Shown: positions 8,034-16,692, counted from the first letter of the stretch. The stretch is DNA of 64,000 bases from Actinospineispora acaciae DSM 45401 (GCF_000620785.1 NZ_JIAI01000016.1:1-64000); one strand, 5' to 3'. The notes: generated by a model not told the origin, from the sequence alone. Made by a program: numbers and translations.

Positions 8034-8107
8034 GCCCCCGTAGCCCAATCGGCAGAGGCAGCGGACTCAAAATCCGTCCAGTGTGCGTTCGAGTCGCACC
8101 GGGGGCA
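8034..8107 (+). tRNA. tRNA-Leu (anticodon CAA), with a short variable loop
   Basis: A 74-nt cloverleaf: acceptor GCCCCCG/CGGGGGC, D-stem GCC/GGC, anticodon stem GCGGA/TCCGT with loop CTCAAAA, T-stem GTGCG/CGCAC with loop TTCGAGT, discriminator A, no encoded CCA. The anticodon by position is CAA, reading UUG (Leu). The variable region is only 5 nt (CCAGT), whereas normal leucine tRNAs have a long extra arm, so this is class-I shaped. I recall similar genes annotated as tRNA-Leu in actinomycetes, but true charging identity is uncertain. Confidence 0.8.
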
Positions 8108-8134
8108 CATCGTCGGCCAGGGAACCGGGGAGCC

Positions 8135-8527
8135 ATGGGTGTTGTCGACCTCGAGGGTCGCTACCGCGGGTACCTTGCCTGTCTCAACGAGCGGCGCCTC
8201 GACGATCTCCCGGAGTTCGTGCACGACCCCGTGGTGCACAACGACCGGACGCTGAGCGTCGTCGAGTTCCAGGAGCTGCTGCGCCGCGACGCGACCGAGA
8301 TCCCTGACCTGTACTACGCCGTCGAGCTGTTGGTGGTGCAGGGCGAGCGGGTGGCCTGCCGCATCCGGTTCGACTGCACGCCGACGGCGAGCTTTCGCGG
8401 CATCCCGCCCAGCGGTCGGCCGATCTCGTTCGTCGAGCATGTGTTCTACAGCTACCGGGACGGCAGGATCGCGGAGATCTGGTCTCTGATCGACATGGAC
8501 GCGGTCAGGGAGCAACTGAGCCGCTGA
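8135..8527 (+). CDS. SnoaL-like/NTF2-fold ester cyclase-type protein
   Basis: A 130-residue NTF2-like cone fold: helix RYRGYLACLNERRLDDLPEFVHDPVVHND, central strand segment VACRIRFDCTPTASFRGIPPSGRPISFVEHVFYSYRDGRIAEIWSLID. The pattern GIPPSGR.i.f.e...yr...GkI.e.w...D is typical of the SnoaL-like polyketide-cyclase family. The substrate is unknown; many members are not polyketide enzymes. ATG 8135 follows GGGGAG. The AraC gene starts 18 bp after its stop, so they may be co-transcribed. Confidence 0.8.
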   Translation: MGVVDLEGRYRGYLACLNERRLDDLPEFVHDPVVHNDRTLSVVEFQELLRRDATEIPDLYYAVELLVVQGERVACRIRFDCTPTASFRGIPPSGRPISFVEHVFYSYRDGRIAEIWSLIDMDAVREQLSR

Positions 8528-8545
8528 CGGCTAGCCTCGGCGGTT

Positions 8546-9532
8546 GTGACCCGGGTTCATCGGCTTGTCGGCGCGGCGGGTTCGACGGCGTACTACGCGT
8601 CGATCGCACAGGCGGACCAGTGCTTAGAGGGCACCGTGCGGCATCGGCTGCGGCCGGAGGTCGGCGACGGCACGATCGAGGTGACGTCGTTGCCGGGCGG
8701 GTTCCAGGTCGCGCGGTACGACGTCGCGTTCAGGGGTGGGCACCGGGTTGGGTTCGCGTTTCCTGGCGATCATTTCGAGCTGGAGCACTGTGTCGACGGG
8801 CGGCTGAGGGTCAGCGAGGCGAGTACCGGCGACGGCGACCTGCACGCCCGCTCGGTGGCGCTGAGCCCTCGGTGCGCCACGGACGGTGTGGTCGCGCACG
8901 GCGACGGCGAGCGGTACCGGGCGGTGTCGATCACCGGGACCTGGAGCGGGGTGGAGTCCTGGCTCGGCGGCCTCGGTGGGGGCGCGCTGTCGGACAACCG
9001 GCCGGAGCGTGTCGCGCGCGAGCAGTACCTGGGGCGGTCCGCCGCGTTGCGGCCGGTGGCGGGTCCGCTGGAGGAGATCTTCGTGCACCGACGCGCGTCC
9101 CCGGGGCGGCTGCTGTTCATCCAGTCGCGGCTGGTGGCGGCGTTGTCCGCGCTGGTGGACGCGCTCGCGGTGACCGAGCCGGATCCTGGGGGCCGGGTTC
9201 TGGATGACCACGAGGTGGCCGCGCTGCGCCGCGTCCCCGACCTGCTCTGGCGGGAGCGCCACGCGCCGCCGACGCTGGCCGAGCTGGCCCGGGCGTCGTC
9301 GATGTCGGTCCGCCGTCTCGGCACCGGGTTCCGTGCGCTGTACGGGACGTCGGTGATGGAGTACCACCGGCGTCGCTGCCTGGAGCGGGCCGCGGCACTG
9401 CTGGTCGAGACGGACTGGCCGGTGGCGCGGATCGGGCACGAGGTCGGCTACGCCTCGGCCAGCAACTTCGGGTACGCCTTCCGCCGCGACCGGGGTACCA
9501 GCCCCGCCCGTTTCCGACGCGCGCACTCGTAG
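8546..9532 (+). CDS. AraC-family transcriptional regulator
   Basis: A 328-residue regulator with a non-conserved N-terminal sensor domain and a C-terminal AraC DNA-binding domain from about residue 235: PPTLAELARASSMSVRRLGTGFRALYGTSVMEYHRRRCLERAAALL and WPVARIGHEVGYASASNFGYAFRRDRGTSPARFRR. It is followed by a FecB/FepB-type binding protein and an MFS exporter in the same direction, a layout that recalls PchR-like regulators of siderophore uptake. No iron box was seen upstream. Start GTG 8546. Confidence 0.88.
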   Translation: MTRVHRLVGAAGSTAYYASIAQADQCLEGTVRHRLRPEVGDGTIEVTSLPGGFQVARYDVAFRGGHRVGFAFPGDHFELEHCVDGRLRVSEASTGDGDLHARSVALSPRCATDGVVAHGDGERYRAVSITGTWSGVESWLGGLGGGALSDNRPERVAREQYLGRSAALRPVAGPLEEIFVHRRASPGRLLFIQSRLVAALSALVDALAVTEPDPGGRVLDDHEVAALRRVPDLLWRERHAPPTLAELARASSMSVRRLGTGFRALYGTSVMEYHRRRCLERAAALLVETDWPVARIGHEVGYASASNFGYAFRRDRGTSPARFRRAHS

Positions 9533-9598
9533 ACGAGCACCGCGCTCCACATTCCTGAGCACCTCGCTCGACACCGCTTCACGGCCCTGGCGCCGACC

Positions 9599-10606
9599 AT
9601 GTGGCACGTGAATGCCGCGTCCGCCCGCGTCCGTTGGGTGCTCGTCCTCGTCGTGCCTCTGGTGCTCGCCGTGTCTGTCGGCTGTGGCGTGCCACGACCC
9701 GCCTCAGTTCGCGCGAGTGACAGTCCGGGACGAACGGTCTCGATGCTGGACGACACCGGCGCGCCCGTTACCCAGACGTTCCACGCGCCGCCCGCCCGGG
9801 TCGTGGTGATCGGCCAGAACCTGCTCGAGACGATGATCGACTTCGGCCTCGCCGACCGGATCGTCGGCATCGCCTATCTCGACGGCGAGGAGTCACCGCA
9901 CGCCGACGTGATCGCCACCCTGCCCAAGCTGGCCAAGGAGCTGCCGTCCGCGGAGGCCGTGCTCGCGCGGCACCCCGATCTGATCCTGTCCATGTCGTTC
10001 GCGATGACCTCGCGGAACCTGGGCACCGTCGCCACGTGGAACGCCCTCGGCGTCGGCGTCGTGCTCGCCGACAACTACGCCCCGGGCCGGGACATCGGCT
10101 CGTTCTTCGCCGACGTCCGTGCCATCGGCCTCGCCTTCGACATCACCGATCGCACCGAGGCCTACCTCGCTCGGGAGCGGTCGAGCCTGGACCGGACCCG
10201 GTCGGTTGCGGCGACGGCCCCGACCCGACCACGGGTGCTGCTCATCTCGAAGGGCGGGACGGTCGCGCTGTACAACTACTATTCGCCGCCGCTCAGCCTC
10301 GTCGACGACCTGGTCGGCATCGCCGGCGGGACCTACCTGGAGCCGTTCCGGGAGCTGTACGCGCCGCTCTCGCTCGAATCGATCATCACGATCGCCCCGG
10401 ACGTCATCGTCCTGACGCAGTGGCGGCAGAGACCCGGGGCCGCCGAGCTCCTCGGCGACGAGCGGCTCCGGCTGGTACCGGCGATCCGGGACGGCCGGGT
10501 GCTGACGTTGGACTACCCCACGGCCGTTGGCGGCACGGTGCGGCTGGGTGAGGTGGCGGACGGCCTCGCGCGGTTCCTGCACCCCGAGCTGGCCTTCGAC
10601 CGATGA
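9599..10606 (+). CDS. Iron-siderophore-type ABC transporter substrate-binding lipoprotein
   Basis: A 335-residue type III (BtuF/FepB-like) binding protein. The signal peptide ends at VSVGC (Cys29). The body has two Rossmann-like lobes joined by a long helix: PARVVVIGQNLLETMIDFGLADRIVGI, RHPDLILSMSF, RVLLISKGGTVALYNYYSPPLSLVDDLVGIAGG, IITIAPDVIVLTQW. It presumably binds a ferric siderophore or cobalamin-like ligand. No permease or ATPase of the ABC system is in this cluster; an MFS gene follows with ATGA coupling. Confidence 0.85.
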   Translation: MWHVNAASARVRWVLVLVVPLVLAVSVGCGVPRPASVRASDSPGRTVSMLDDTGAPVTQTFHAPPARVVVIGQNLLETMIDFGLADRIVGIAYLDGEESPHADVIATLPKLAKELPSAEAVLARHPDLILSMSFAMTSRNLGTVATWNALGVGVVLADNYAPGRDIGSFFADVRAIGLAFDITDRTEAYLARERSSLDRTRSVAATAPTRPRVLLISKGGTVALYNYYSPPLSLVDDLVGIAGGTYLEPFRELYAPLSLESIITIAPDVIVLTQWRQRPGAAELLGDERLRLVPAIRDGRVLTLDYPTAVGGTVRLGEVADGLARFLHPELAFDR

Positions 10607-11841
10607 GCGTCGGCTCCCCTCGGGCGGCTGGGACGCGGGCGCTCGTCTTCGTGCTCGCCGGGCTCTCGGCGGTGTCGCCGTTCGCCACCGACATGTACGC
10701 GCCCGGGTTCCCTGAGATCGCGGCATCGTTCGCCACCTCGGAGGCGACCGTCCAGCTCTCCCTGACGGCCTGCCTGGTCGGGATCGCCGCGGGACAGCTC
10801 GTGCTCGGCCCGGTCAGTGATGCGATAGGGCGACGGCGCCTGTTGCTGGCCGGTTCGGCGTTGTTCACGGTGTTCTCGGTGGTGTGCGCGCTCGCTCCGT
10901 CCATCGCCGTGTTCGATGTCGCCCGGCTGCTGCAGGGAGTCGCGGGCAGCGCTGGGTTGGTGATCGGGCGAGCGGTCATCGGCGACCGGTTCGCCGGCAC
11001 CCAGGCGGCTCGCACGCTCGCGACGCTCAGCGTGATCGCGATGACCGCACCGGTGCTGGCTCCGGTCGCGGGCGGGGTTCTCCTCGGTGTGGGCTCGTGG
11101 CGGCTGGTGTTCGTGGCGCTGGCGGTAGCCGGGCTGTTGCTGCTGGCCGCTGTCTGGGCGTGGGTTCCCGAGTCGCTGCCCGTGTCGCGGCGCCGCTCCG
11201 GTGGGGTGCGGGCCGTGCTCGCCGCGATGGGCGGGCTGCTGCGGCGCCGCGAGCTGGTCGGCTACCTGCTCGTCATGGGCTGCGGCCTGGGCGCCCTGTT
11301 CGCCTACATCAGCGGCGCGCCGTTCGTCTTCCAGGGCACGTACGGCCTGTCCCCCACCGGTTACAGCCTCGTCTTCGCCACCAACGCCGTCGGCACCGTG
11401 CTGGCCGCCGCGCTGTTCGGCCGGCTGGCGGGGCGCGTGCGGCTCAACTCCCTGCTCGTCACCGGCGTGGCGCTCACGGTGGCCGCCCCGACGACGCTCG
11501 TGCTCCTGCTCGCCGCCGGCATCAGCACGCTCGCCACCACCTGGGCCTGCCTGTTCGGCCTGACGCTCGGCTTCGGAATCCTCCTACCCGCCGCGACCAC
11601 CATCATCCTGGCCGTCGGCCACGACGCCCCCGGAGCCGCCTCCGGCCTGCTCGGTTTCGCCCAGTTCGTACTCAGCGCCACCGCCGCTCCCCTCCCCGCC
11701 GCCACGGGCACCACCACCGCCCTGTCAACAGCCGTGACCGTGCTGACGTTCGTACTCCTCTCCGCCGCCGCACTGGTCGCCCTCGCCCGACCGTGGCAAG
11801 GCCATGGTGAGCGTCACGGCTTGAGGGCTACGGCTCCGTAG
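10603..11841 (+). CDS. MFS transporter, Bcr/CflA-type drug or siderophore efflux
   Basis: A 412-residue protein with about 12 transmembrane helices. The N terminus SPFATDMYAPGFPEIAASF and the loop GQLVLGPVSDAIGRRRLLLAG are hallmarks of the Bcr/CflA (DHA1) drug-efflux group. Start ATG overlaps the preceding binding-protein stop (ATGA). In this context it could export a siderophore or metallophore whose ferric form is recaptured by the binding protein; that is inference. Its 3' end overlaps the convergent methyltransferase gene by 28 bp. Confidence 0.85.
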   Translation: MSVGSPRAAGTRALVFVLAGLSAVSPFATDMYAPGFPEIAASFATSEATVQLSLTACLVGIAAGQLVLGPVSDAIGRRRLLLAGSALFTVFSVVCALAPSIAVFDVARLLQGVAGSAGLVIGRAVIGDRFAGTQAARTLATLSVIAMTAPVLAPVAGGVLLGVGSWRLVFVALAVAGLLLLAAVWAWVPESLPVSRRRSGGVRAVLAAMGGLLRRRELVGYLLVMGCGLGALFAYISGAPFVFQGTYGLSPTGYSLVFATNAVGTVLAAALFGRLAGRVRLNSLLVTGVALTVAAPTTLVLLLAAGISTLATTWACLFGLTLGFGILLPAATTIILAVGHDAPGAASGLLGFAQFVLSATAAPLPAATGTTTALSTAVTVLTFVLLSAAALVALARPWQGHGERHGLRATAP

Positions 11842-12629
11842 GTGGCGATTGGGTTGATGGTGCCGACCTCTACGGGGTCGGGGCGCCACTCGGTGAGGGT
11901 GACCAAGCCTGGGTCGACCAGGTCCAGGCCGTCGAAGAGTTGGCGGACCTGGTCGACGGTGCGCGCGGTGTAGGGCACGCCGCCGGTCTCGGCGTACAGG
12001 GCGCAGAGGTCCACGAAGCCTTGGGTCTGGTCGGTGCCGTCGGAGAGGATCAGGGCGCTTCCGGACGGCATGGGGGCCAGGATTCGGGAGACGATGGAGT
12101 GGGCCAGGTCGAGGGTGGCCACGTGGCCGAGCACGCCCATGAACAGGACGCCGACGGGGCGGTTGAAGTTCAGGACGTTGCGGGCGTCGGAGAGGATCAG
12201 CTCGGGGTCGTGGAGGTCGGCGTCGATGTAGGCGGTGACGCCTTCCGGGGTGGTGTTGGTCAGCAGGGCGCGGGCGTGAGCTAGTACGAGCGGGTCGTTG
12301 TCCACGTAGACGATCCGGGAGTCCGGCGCCACGGACTGGGCGACCTCGTGGGTGTTCTGCATGGTGGGCAGGCCGGTCCCTACGTCCAGGAACTGGCGGA
12401 TGCCGCGTTCGCCGGCCAGGTATCGGACCGCGCGGATGAGGAACTGGCGCGACTGTTTGGCCTCGGTGGCGATGTCCGGATACACCGCGACCGCGGCGTC
12501 GCCGGCCTCCCGGTCGACCGGGTAGTTGTCCTTGCCGCCCATCCAGTAGTTCCAGATCCGCGCCGAGTGCGGCACGTCGAACCGGATCTGGTCGTGCGCT
12601 GCGTCAACCACGGTGACTAGGTGTAGCAC
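11814..12629 (-). CDS. SAM-dependent methyltransferase, Methyltransf_19 (DUF574) family
   Basis: A 271-residue protein with the family's opening FDVPHSARIWNYWMGGKDNYPVDREAGD, SAM-binding FLDVGTGLPTMQNTHEVAQ, acidic VYVDNDPLVLAHARALL and C-terminal DQVRQLFDGLDLVDPGLV...WRP. This family is abundant in actinomycetes, often beside XRE/SARP-like regulators; substrates are mostly unknown. The start is uncertain: GTG 12629 or an in-frame GTG seven codons later, neither with a good ribosome-binding site. Confidence 0.88.
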   Translation of the reverse strand: MLHLVTVVDAAHDQIRFDVPHSARIWNYWMGGKDNYPVDREAGDAAVAVYPDIATEAKQSRQFLIRAVRYLAGERGIRQFLDVGTGLPTMQNTHEVAQSVAPDSRIVYVDNDPLVLAHARALLTNTTPEGVTAYIDADLHDPELILSDARNVLNFNRPVGVLFMGVLGHVATLDLAHSIVSRILAPMPSGSALILSDGTDQTQGFVDLCALYAETGGVPYTARTVDQVRQLFDGLDLVDPGLVTLTEWRPDPVEVGTINPIATYGAVALKP

Positions 12630-12648
12630 GTTCGGGGCTCGGCCACAG

Positions 12649-13113
12649 TCAGTGATCTCCGGGCTCGGGGCTTTCGACGTAGACCGCGGAAGGGACGGTG
12701 GCGCGGGCGGTGGTCAGGCGTTCGGCGAGGTCGGGGTGGAGCATGCCGAGCGCCTGGTCGGGGCGGGACCACTGCCAGGCGTCCAGCTCGCTCTCGCGGA
12801 GGTGGATCCGGGCGGCGAGGGCGGCGGCATCGTGGGTGCCCATGGCGAAGATGAAGGTGAACCGGGCACTGCGGCCGGGGCGCACCGGGGGGTTCCAGCC
12901 GAGGGCGTGCAGCGGGCCGGGTTCGAGGTCGAGGCCGAGCTCCTCGCGGACCTCGCGGCGGCAGGCGGCGGCGGGTGACTCGTTCTGTTCGATCAGGCCG
13001 CCGGGGAGGTGCCAGCGGTGGTCGCCGGTGGGGCGGACGATCAGCCAGTGTCCGTGCAGGTCAGTGATCAGGCCGCGGGCGGTGGCGGGGTGCGCCGGTG
13101 GGGTGCGGGTCAC
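12649..13113 (-). CDS. Nudix hydrolase
   Basis: A 154-residue protein with a complete Nudix box: GG-LIEQN-E-SPAAACR-REVREELGL (about residues 38-61), which binds Mg2+ and cleaves nucleoside diphosphate-X substrates. It opens with TARGLITD..GHWLIVRPTGDHRWHLPGG. The substrate is not predictable. GTG start at 13113. It lies between the methyltransferase and the DHFR-like gene, all on the same strand with short gaps (18-19 bp), so a loose operon is possible. Confidence 0.9.
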   Translation of the reverse strand: MTRTPPAHPATARGLITDLHGHWLIVRPTGDHRWHLPGGLIEQNESPAAACRREVREELGLDLEPGPLHALGWNPPVRPGRSARFTFIFAMGTHDAAALAARIHLRESELDAWQWSRPDQALGMLHPDLAERLTTARATVPSAVYVESPEPGDH

Positions 13114-13131
13114 GGACGGTCACGGTACGGG

Positions 13132-13731
13132 TCAGCGGGCGCGGTCGTAGGTCAGGGCGATCTCGCCGAGCGTGCCGGTCTCCTGGTGGGTGAGCGTCCA
13201 CCTGGACGCGGGCAGGCCGTCGTCGAACAGGCGCCGGCCTCCCCCGGCGATCTCGGGGCAGACCATGAGGAACAGGCGGTCGAGCAGGTCGGCGGCGAGC
13301 AGCGGCTTGATGACGCTGGCGCTGTTGTTGACGAGGATGTCGCCTTCGCCGGTGGCCTTGAGCTCGGTGACGACGTCCACGACGGGGGCATTCAGCACCC
13401 GGGTGCGCTCCCAGGGCGGCTCGGTCAGCGTGGTGGAGAGGACCACCTTCTCCACGTCGACCAGCCACTTCGCGTAGCCCCGGTCACGGGGGTCGGCGTT
13501 CTCGTCGTCGGCGACCGACGGCCAGAAGCCCATGAAGCCCTCGGCGTTGCGGCGGCCGAGCAGGGCCGTTGTGGCGCCCGTCCAGATACGGGTGAGGTGG
13601 TCGCGGGCGACCTCGGTGACCGCGTACGGGACGATCGCGCCCAGGTCGCCGGGCCCGCCGGGGCCGTTGTAGCGCCCGTCGAGGGTCAGGCTCATGCTCG
13701 CGGACACGCGGCGGCCGGTGGAGTTGGTCAT
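13132..13731 (-). CDS. Dihydrofolate reductase/RibD-C-type protein
   Basis: A 199-residue member of the RibD C-terminal/DHFR-like family: SMSLTLDGRYNGPGGPGD, GRRNAEGFMGFWPS, KVVLSTTL, GDILVNNSASVIKPLLAADLLDRLFLMVCPEIAGGGRRLFDDG. It is an NADPH-binding reductase fold; the substrate is unknown, and DYR-like proteins of this subfamily are not the essential FolA. Its ATG overlaps the stop of the ArsR-SRPBCC gene (ATGA), so the two are co-translated and share the ArsR operator. Confidence 0.87.
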   Translation of the reverse strand: MTNSTGRRVSASMSLTLDGRYNGPGGPGDLGAIVPYAVTEVARDHLTRIWTGATTALLGRRNAEGFMGFWPSVADDENADPRDRGYAKWLVDVEKVVLSTTLTEPPWERTRVLNAPVVDVVTELKATGEGDILVNNSASVIKPLLAADLLDRLFLMVCPEIAGGGRRLFDDGLPASRWTLTHQETGTLGEIALTYDRAR

Positions 13732-14543
13732 GGCTGTTTCCTCTCGGGTGGGGTGTCGCCGACGGCGGCGGCGAGGTTGTCGAGGACCTGGCCCCAGCCG
13801 GTGCGGATGCCGGCGATGTAGGGGACGGCCTCGGTCGTCGTGTCGGTGATGCTCAGGTGGAGTCGCAGCCGGGTGCCGGCCCCGGTGGCGGCGAGGGTCA
13901 GGTCGTAGTGGCCGGTGAACGAGACGGCGCCGGCCGCGTCCAGCACCGACAGGTCGAACACGAGGTGCTCGGGTTCGCGCGCGGTGTGGACGTGCCCCTC
14001 GGAGCGGTACCGGCCCTCGGCGTCGCGGTACTCCAGGACGGCGCGACCGCCCGGCTTCGGATCGAGGACGCAGTCGGTGACCGTCAGCGACGGCGGCGCC
14101 CACCAGGACGCGAGCAGGCCCGGGTCGACCCAGTGCCGCCAGACGACGTCCGGGGGCGCGGGCAGCAGGCGGTCGAACGAGAACGTGCGCCCGTCCGCCC
14201 AGCGGTCCCGGTCGGCGACGGCGGACTCCGCGTCGATGGCGGCGCGGTACCGGGCGATGACGTCTCGCTGGCCCTCGTGCGCCTCGATGGTCCCGAGCAG
14301 CTCCCCCAGCCGGCGCGCCAGGGCCGCCAGGGGCGCGGGCTCGACCGCGTAGACGCGGCGTTGGCCCAGCGGGTAGACGGTGACCAGGCCGGCGCGGGCC
14401 AGGGTCTGCAGGTGCTTGGTGGCCTGCGGCTGGCGCAGGCCGGTCAGCTCGGCCAGCTCGCCGACGGACCGGGGGCGCTCGGCCAGCAGCTCGACGATGC
14501 GCCAGCGTGCGCCGTCCCCCAGCGCCGATGCGATCCGATCCAT
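13728..14543 (-). CDS. ArsR-family regulator fused to an SRPBCC (AHSA1-like) domain
   Basis: A 271-residue fusion. Residues 1-90 are a winged helix (DRIASALGDGARWRIVELLAERPRSVGELAELTGLRQPQATKHLQTLARAGLV); residues about 120-260 are an SRPBCC/AHSA1 hydrophobic-ligand domain (FDRLLPAPPDVVWRHWVDPGLLASWWAP, YIAGIRTGWGQVLDNLAA). The second domain may bind the effector directly. It is the first gene of a two-gene operon with the DHFR-like enzyme, and AT-rich inverted repeats just upstream look like its own operator. Confidence 0.9.
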   Translation of the reverse strand: MDRIASALGDGARWRIVELLAERPRSVGELAELTGLRQPQATKHLQTLARAGLVTVYPLGQRRVYAVEPAPLAALARRLGELLGTIEAHEGQRDVIARYRAAIDAESAVADRDRWADGRTFSFDRLLPAPPDVVWRHWVDPGLLASWWAPPSLTVTDCVLDPKPGGRAVLEYRDAEGRYRSEGHVHTAREPEHLVFDLSVLDAAGAVSFTGHYDLTLAATGAGTRLRLHLSITDTTTEAVPYIAGIRTGWGQVLDNLAAAVGDTPPERKQP

Positions 14544-14552
14544 GACACGAAG

Positions 14553-14587
14553 TATTCACCGAACTGAATATTCATGTCAAGGAATAT
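14553..14587. promoter_or_regulatory. Two overlapping inverted repeats, probable ArsR-family operator
   Basis: TATTCA-N6-TGAATA spans 14553-14570, and ATATTC-N8-GAATAT spans 14568-14587, sharing bases. They are markedly AT-rich against the GC-rich surroundings and lie 10-44 bp upstream of the ArsR-SRPBCC start. Spacing and symmetry fit ArsR-family sites overlapping a promoter. The XRE gene at 14589 ends right beside them, so the site serves only the leftward operon. Confidence 0.6.
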
Positions 14588-14588
14588 C

Positions 14589-15419
14589 TTAGGAGATGGA
14601 TCGGAGGCGCGGTCGACGGCGGAGCTGGTCGACGGCGTGGGCGGTGTGGTCGTCCTCGGGGAGGAAGACGATCAGTTGCTGGGCGTCCGAGGCGAGTTCG
14701 AGGGTCTCGCGGAGCAGTCGGAGCTCATGCCCGGCCGGGTGGTTCAGCCGCAGGACTTCGCGTCGCGGCACGACGTGGCGGTTCAGGCGGCGGGTGAAGT
14801 CCTGGCCGGCGAGCGGCGCCAGTTCGGCGGTGAGCCACTCGGAGTTCTCCACGGACGGCGCGAGCCACAGGTCGAAGACCCGCTCGTCGGCGATGGCGTC
14901 CCAGTCGGTGAAGAACGCCCGGGCGCGGGGGTCGGTGAAGACGTAGCGGGTGAGGTTCGGGGGGTCGGCGTCGAGCAGGCCGGTTGCGGCGGTGAGCGCC
15001 TCGAAGCCGGTGGTGTGGGCGAGGACGTCGCCGAGGCGGTTGGTCACGATGGCGATGCCCGGTTCCAGCAGGCGCAGCGTGGTCAGGACGGACGCCCGCA
15101 CCTCTCGGCGCGGTGGTATCGGCTGGAAGTGGGCGGGGCATTGGGCGCCGGTGATCTTGGCGAGGTAGCGGAGGTGGTTGCGTTCGGAGGGGTCGAGGCT
15201 GAGTGCGTCGGCGAGGGCGTTGATGACCGCCGGCGAGGGGTGGCGGTCGCGGCCCTGCTCGATGCGGGTCAGGTACTCGACGCTGATGCCGGCGCGCGCG
15301 GCGAGGTCCAGCCGGCGCAGGCCCGGTGACCGGCGGCGGTCGCGGTCCGGCAGCCCGAGGGACTCGGGTTGGATGCTGTCGCGCTTGGCCCGGATGAAGT
15401 CCCCCAGCGGCTTGCCCAT
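14589..15419 (-). CDS. XRE-family regulator with MmyB-like ligand-binding domain
   Basis: A 276-residue protein. The helix-turn-helix (about 5-75: GDFIRAKRDSIQPESLG, RRLDLAARAGISVEYLTRIEQGRDRHPSPAVINALADAL) is followed by a PAS-like MmyB ligand domain (LGDVLAHTTGFEAL, NLTRYVFTDPRARAFFTDWD, LNHPAGHELRLLRETLEL), which in family members binds a fatty-acid-like ligand. ATG 15419 begins the conserved GKPLGDFIRAKR. It is divergent from the CynX-type MFS gene across about 100 bp and may control it. Confidence 0.9.
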   Translation of the reverse strand: MGKPLGDFIRAKRDSIQPESLGLPDRDRRRSPGLRRLDLAARAGISVEYLTRIEQGRDRHPSPAVINALADALSLDPSERNHLRYLAKITGAQCPAHFQPIPPRREVRASVLTTLRLLEPGIAIVTNRLGDVLAHTTGFEALTAATGLLDADPPNLTRYVFTDPRARAFFTDWDAIADERVFDLWLAPSVENSEWLTAELAPLAGQDFTRRLNRHVVPRREVLRLNHPAGHELRLLRETLELASDAQQLIVFLPEDDHTAHAVDQLRRRPRLRSIS

Positions 15420-15523
15420 GCCGACGAGCGTATGGCGCCACCCGGTGATCCAGGGTGGCCCTGCGGGGGCCAGCCTGGGCACGGCCTGGCCATCGGCCCG
15501 GTGTGGGCTTGATCGTGCTGGGT

Positions 15524-16690
15524 ATGAAGAAGACGCTGCTGGTGTGGGCGTTGCTGGTGGTGGCGGCGAACTTGCGGGCGAGCCTCACCGGCGTCGGGCC
15601 ATTGCTGGATCAGGTCCAGACCGAGCTGGAGCTGGCTCCGGCGGTGGCGGGGCTGCTGAACACCGTGCCGCTGCTGGCGTTCGCGGTGATCTCACCGATC
15701 GTGCCGAAGCTGGCGGCCCGGTGGCGGCCCGAGCGGCTGCTCGGAGGCGCGCTCGTGGTGCTGGCGCTCGGGATCGCGGTCAGGTCGGTGCCCGCCGCGG
15801 TCGGGCTGTTCGTCGGGACGGTGCTGATCGGGGCGGGGGTTGCGGTGGGCAACGTGCTGCTGCCGAGCCTGGTCAAGCGCGACTTCCCGACCAGGATGGG
15901 GCTACTGACCAGCGCGTACGCCACTGTGATGGGAGGGGTGGCGGCGGTGGCGTCCGGGGTGGCGGTACCGATCAGCCAGGTCGCGCCGGGTGGTTGGCGC
16001 ACCGCGTGGGGTTGCTGGATCGTGCTCGCGCTGGTGGCCGTCGTGCTGTGGTGGCCACAGGTGCGGTCGGCGAGGCCAGCGCCAGCGCCGTCGCCGGAGG
16101 CGGTTCACGGGCACCGGCTGCCCTGGCGGTCGGGGTTGGCGTGGGCGGTCACGGCGTTCATGGGGCTGCAGTCGTTGGGCTTCTACGTGGTGATCACGTG
16201 GTTGCCCCAGGTGTTCCAGGACAGCGGGGTGAGCGCGGCCGGAGCGGGCTGGCTGCTGTTCCTGTTCCAGGCCGTCGCGGTGCTGACCGGCCTGGCGGTG
16301 CCGGCCGCGCTGCGGTGGGCTCGTGACCAGCGCGCGCCGGCGGCGGTGAGCTCGGCGGTGCTGCTCGCCGGCTACCTCGGGCTGTTGGTGGCGCCGGGAT
16401 GGGCCGCGCTGTGGAGCGTCGTCCTCGGGCTGGGCGGCGGGGCCTGCCTGGTGCTCGCGCTGGCCTTCCTCGGGCTGCGCGCCTCGGACGCGGACGGGGC
16501 GGGCGCGTTGTCGGCGATGGCGCAGTCGATCGGCTACCTGCTGGCCGCGGCGGGGCCGGTGGCGTTCGGCCTGCTGTACACCGTCGGCTCCGGGTGGCAG
16601 GCGCCGATCGTCCTGATGTGCGCCGCCTCGGCCGGCCAGGTGGTCGTCGCGATGGTGGCCGGCCGGGGCACGGTGGGGGTGCCGCGGTGA
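15524..16690 (+). CDS. MFS transporter, CynX/NimT-like
   Basis: A 388-residue protein of about 12 helices. NLRASLTGVGPLLDQVQTELELAPAVAGLLNTVPLLAFAVISPIVPKLAARW matches the start of the CynX/NimT (cyanate or 2-nitroimidazole transporter) group, as do VGNVLLPSLVKRDFP and YATVMGGVAAVASGVAVP. ATG 15524 starts just before the first helix; the longer upstream frame is not needed. The substrate is unknown. Divergent from the MmyB-type regulator. Confidence 0.85.
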   Translation: MKKTLLVWALLVVAANLRASLTGVGPLLDQVQTELELAPAVAGLLNTVPLLAFAVISPIVPKLAARWRPERLLGGALVVLALGIAVRSVPAAVGLFVGTVLIGAGVAVGNVLLPSLVKRDFPTRMGLLTSAYATVMGGVAAVASGVAVPISQVAPGGWRTAWGCWIVLALVAVVLWWPQVRSARPAPAPSPEAVHGHRLPWRSGLAWAVTAFMGLQSLGFYVVITWLPQVFQDSGVSAAGAGWLLFLFQAVAVLTGLAVPAALRWARDQRAPAAVSSAVLLAGYLGLLVAPGWAALWSVVLGLGGGACLVLALAFLGLRASDADGAGALSAMAQSIGYLLAAAGPVAFGLLYTVGSGWQAPIVLMCAASAGQVVVAMVAGRGTVGVPR

Positions 16691-16692
16691 GG

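Noticed and set aside
8528..8600. Iron box upstream of the AraC/siderophore-type genes
   Set aside because: No TTAGGTTAG-type dyad found in the short gaps at 8528-8545 or 9533-9598.
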